From the NCBI GenBank assembly GCA_017881585.1, contig JADGQS010000005.1, forward strand, positions 1 to 56,708: a stretch of DNA of 56,708 bases, given 5' to 3'. The notes beneath the pieces are model-generated. The model was not told the origin of the DNA, searched no databases, and saw nothing but the letters and a program-made list of their open reading frames with translations. This document shows, piece after piece, positions 54,234-56,708 of the stretch (position 1 is the first letter of the stretch; the number at the start of each line of letters is the position of its first letter). Made by a program: the position numbers and the translations under genes. The DNA is from Gemmatimonadaceae bacterium (lineage in GTDB: Bacteria; Gemmatimonadota; Gemmatimonadetes; Gemmatimonadales; Gemmatimonadaceae).

Positions 54234-56708
54234 ATGGTGGGGACGTTCGGTACCAAAGTGCACACGATTCTGGGGCGGGCTCGGCTGATTCTCGCGGTCG
54301 CGCTCGGCGTCGGGATTGTATCCACATGCGACGTGCACGGGATTACGGCTCCCGGCACATTGGTGACGATCATCGTGACGCCGAACACGACGCTCACCAC
54401 GGGTTCCGCGCAGCAGATGGTCGCCGCGGGCTACGACGCCGACGGACGCGTCGTCTCCATCCGTCCCACGTGGTCCGTGGTGGCCGGTGGGGGCACGATC
54501 AACGCAACCGGAATGTTTTCGGCGGGCAACGTGACCGGCATGTTCGCCAACACGGTAGTCGCCAGTGTCGGGAGCATCTCGGGTCAGGCATCGATCACGG
54601 TGATCCCGGGGCCCTTGGCGTCCATCACCGTCGTGCCGAGCCCGGTCACCCTGGCGGTCGGCAGAACTCAGCAGTTCATCGCCGAAGGCAAGGACGCCAC
54701 GGGGAACATCGTTCAGTTCACGCCGAGCTGGTCTGTAGTGGCCGGTGGCGGCACCATCTCCGCGTCCGGAATGTTCACAGCCGCTGGAGCGGCTGGAACC
54801 TTCACCAATACCGTGGAGGCCAGCAATCAGGGAATCACGGCATTCGCGACCGTCATCGTGACCGTCGGTTCGCCGGTGGCCATCACCGTTACGCCGAACC
54901 CAGACACAGTGATCGTCGGCGGCAAGCAGCAGTTCGTCGCAACCGGCAAGGATGCCGGCGGCAACACCGTGCCACTCGTGCCAACGTGGTCGGTCACGGC
55001 TGGCGGCGGCGCGATCGACGGCAGCGGGAACTTCACTGCGGGCCCGGCGCCGGGAACATTCAGCAATACCATCAATGCGACGAGCGGCACGCTCTCTGCT
55101 ACGGCAACGGTCGTCGTAACGGCCGGGCCGTTGGCCGCCATCAAGGTCACGCCCAACCCGGCGACGATTCCGATCAACGGCGTCCAGCAGTTCACCGCAG
55201 TCGGCAGCGATATCGCTGGAAACCCGGTCGCGATTGCGCCCACGTGGAGCGTCGTCGCGAATGGTGGAACCATCAACGGCACGGGCCTGTTCACCGCGGG
55301 TTCGGTGGCAGGCACGTTCACCAATACGATCAAGGCCACGAGTGGCTCGCTTTCCGGTACTGCGACGGTAGTCGTGGCCGTCAACCCGCTGGCGTCGATT
55401 ACGGTGAGCCCGAACCCGAGCAATCTCGGCATCGGCGGCACGCAGCAGTTCACGGCGATCGGCAAGGACGCGAGCGGTAACGTGGTTGCGATCACGCCCA
55501 CGTGGGCAGTCGTCGCGAGTGGCGGCACGATCAGCGGCGCCGGGTTGTTCACCGCTGGCACGGTGCCGGGAACCTATACGAACACCGTGCAAGCGACGAG
55601 CGGCGCGATCTCCGGCGCTGCCACCGTCAACGTCGCTGCCGGCGTCGCCACGCAACTCGCGATCAACGCCGGCAACACGCAGACGGCGATCGCGGGCACG
55701 GCGGTTACGATCGCGCCGAGTGTGCTGGTGCGGGACATCAACAACAATCCCGTGAGCGGCGTGAGCGTGACGTTCGCGGTCGTCTCCGGCGGCGGTTCGG
55801 CGACCGGCGTGAGCGCGACCACGAACGCGAGCGGCATCGCGACCGTAGGAAGTTGGACGTTAGGACCGGCCGTGGGCGCCAACACCCTGACGGCAACGAG
55901 CGCCGGGCTAATCGGCAGTCCACTCACGTTCACCGCCACGGCGATCGCCGGCGCCGCCACGCAGCTCGCGATCAACGCGGGCAACAGTCAGACGGCGACC
56001 GCGGGCACGGCGGTGGCGATCGCGCCGAGCGTGCTGGTGCGGGACATCAACAACAACCCCGTGAGCGGCGTGAGCGTGACCTTCGCGGTCGCCAGTGGTG
56101 GTGGATTGGTTACGGGAGGTACCGCTACATCGAACGCGAGCGGCATTGCCACGGTCGGGAGTTGGACGCTGGGACCGGCCGTGGGCACCAACACGTTGAC
56201 CGCGACGAGCGCCGGGCTCGCCGGTAGCCCGCTCACGTTCACTGCGACGGCGATCGCCGGCGCTGCCACGCAGCTCGCGATCAACGCGGGCAACAGTCAG
56301 ACGGCGACCGCGGGCACGGCAGTGGCGATCGCGCCGAGCGTCCTCATCAAGGACGTGAATAACAACCCCGTGAGCGGCGTCAGCGTGACCTTTGCGGTCG
56401 CCTCCGGTGGCGGCTCGGCGACGGCCTTGAGCGCGACCTCGAACGCGAGCGGCATTGCCACGGTCGGGAGTTGGACGCTGGGACCGGCCGTGGGCGCCAA
56501 CACCTTGATTGCGACGAACGTCGGGCTCGCCGGTAGCCCGGTGACGTTCACGGCGACCGGGGTCGTGGGCGTGGGCAACATGACAGTGAACGCCGGCAAC
56601 AATCAGACAGCGACCGCGGGCACGGCGGTCGCGACGGCGCCGAGCGTCCTCATCAAGGACGTGAACAACAATCCCGTGAGCGGCGTGAGCGTGACCTTTG
56701 CGGTCGCC
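54234..56708 (+). CDS. Large Ig-like-repeat surface protein (3' end outside window)
   Basis: The frame is open for 825 codons from the ATG at 54234 to the window end, with no stop. An N-terminal hydrophobic segment (ARLILAVALGVGIVSTC, about 16-32) is a signal peptide, perhaps with a lipid-attachment Cys32. Residues about 42-471 are five 86-residue Big_2-like domains (PNPxTLxxGxxQQFxAxGxD, PTWSVVAGGGTI, GTFTNT). Residues 472-825 are 103-residue Big_1-like domains, three whole and one cut (AGTAVAIAPSVLVRD, NNNPVSGVSVTFAV, NASGIATVGSWTLG). Such arrays form adhesins or cell-surface stalks. The function of the missing C-terminus is unknown. Confidence 0.85.
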   Translation, partial: MVGTFGTKVHTILGRARLILAVALGVGIVSTCDVHGITAPGTLVTIIVTPNTTLTTGSAQQMVAAGYDADGRVVSIRPTWSVVAGGGTINATGMFSAGNVTGMFANTVVASVGSISGQASITVIPGPLASITVVPSPVTLAVGRTQQFIAEGKDATGNIVQFTPSWSVVAGGGTISASGMFTAAGAAGTFTNTVEASNQGITAFATVIVTVGSPVAITVTPNPDTVIVGGKQQFVATGKDAGGNTVPLVPTWSVTAGGGAIDGSGNFTAGPAPGTFSNTINATSGTLSATATVVVTAGPLAAIKVTPNPATIPINGVQQFTAVGSDIAGNPVAIAPTWSVVANGGTINGTGLFTAGSVAGTFTNTIKATSGSLSGTATVVVAVNPLASITVSPNPSNLGIGGTQQFTAIGKDASGNVVAITPTWAVVASGGTISGAGLFTAGTVPGTYTNTVQATSGAISGAATVNVAAGVATQLAINAGNTQTAIAGTAVTIAPSVLVRDINNNPVSGVSVTFAVVSGGGSATGVSATTNASGIATVGSWTLGPAVGANTLTATSAGLIGSPLTFTATAIAGAATQLAINAGNSQTATAGTAVAIAPSVLVRDINNNPVSGVSVTFAVASGGGLVTGGTATSNASGIATVGSWTLGPAVGTNTLTATSAGLAGSPLTFTATAIAGAATQLAINAGNSQTATAGTAVAIAPSVLIKDVNNNPVSGVSVTFAVASGGGSATALSATSNASGIATVGSWTLGPAVGANTLIATNVGLAGSPVTFTATGVVGVGNMTVNAGNNQTATAGTAVATAPSVLIKDVNNNPVSGVSVTFAVA
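54357..55646 (+). repeat. Five tandem 258-base units (Big_2-like domains)
   Basis: The codons for the QQ pair fall at 54411, 54669, 54927, 55185 and 55443, exactly 258 bases apart, so no unit has gained or lost a codon. DNA identity between units is moderate, the protein pattern clearer. Confidence 0.85.
55647..56708 (+). repeat. Tandem 309-base units (Big_1-like domains), last one cut by the window
   Basis: Unit starts at 55647, 55956, 56265 and 56574 are exactly 309 bases apart. DNA identity between units is high, for example the stretches coding for NNNPVSGVSVTF and ASGIATVGSWTLGPAVG. This points to recent duplication or gene conversion. The array continues beyond the window. Confidence 0.9.

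Noticed and set aside
54168-55655. A 495-codon minus-strand frame opposite the Ig-repeat gene
   Set aside because: It is an Arg/Asp/Gly-rich shadow of tandem repeats; the plus-strand frame has clear Ig-like domains with exact codon periods.

Overview
The window is GC-rich, almost wholly coding, and carried on both strands in long runs of genes whose stop and start codons overlap by 1 or 4 bases (ATGA, GTGA or TGATG). GTG and TTG starts are common. The gene content suggests a free-living, Gram-negative-type bacterium: lipoproteins, a BamE-like protein, a FadL/PorV-like barrel, a sortilin-like BNR protein, an LVIVD-repeat protein and Acr3/ArsM arsenic genes. Gemmatimonadota is my best guess, from the overall style of the gene set; this is inference, not proof. 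I see no tRNA, rRNA, CRISPR array, transposase or phage gene.

Layout. 1-1237: end of a flavin monooxygenase, a DinB-fold protein, a small membrane protein and a strong bidirectional hairpin. 1238-10198 (minus strand): one coupled operon that begins with arsenic detoxification (arsR, arsM, acr3, arsC) and continues into acyl-CoA metabolism (B12-binding mutase subunit, carboxyltransferase, two AtuA-type genes, enoyl-CoA hydratase, saccharopine-dehydrogenase-like protein, 53-residue membrane protein, broken remnant). 10289-19831 (minus): ptsN, aspS, phoH, ybeY, two CBS-domain membrane proteins, meaB, mutase large subunit, methyltransferase. The mutase large subunit and meaB are thus separated from the mutase small subunit by the ars genes. 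19924-21884 (plus): outer-membrane protein and rlmN.

21837-31664 (minus): trpC, trpF, trpB, a HEAT-repeat protein, an HD-GYP protein, trpA, a chemoreceptor-like protein, a YqeK-like HD protein and a LytR_C protein. lexA is divergent from trpC. trpD lies beyond lexA, behind a GAF-domain gene. 35336-47262 (plus): one long operon of truA, a transaldolase-fold protein lacking its catalytic lysine, an HtrA protease, purB, purC, psd, pssA, purS, purQ, a BamE-like protein, purL and purF, combining purine synthesis with phosphatidylethanolamine synthesis. Two copies of a related hairpin-forming repeat bracket this operon. 47557-56708: sortilin-like protein, glycine-zipper lipoprotein, LVIVD protein, DUF305 protein, and a large Ig-repeat surface protein that runs off the end of the window.

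The most notable signals outside ordinary genes are the long inverted-repeat elements (35005-35299, relative at 47281-47515, unrelated one at 32406-32557), a recurring TANNNT box 6-7 bases before the start codon that implies leaderless transcripts, a near-perfect ArsR palindrome inside the arsR promoter, and paired 11-base-period direct repeats next to lexA.
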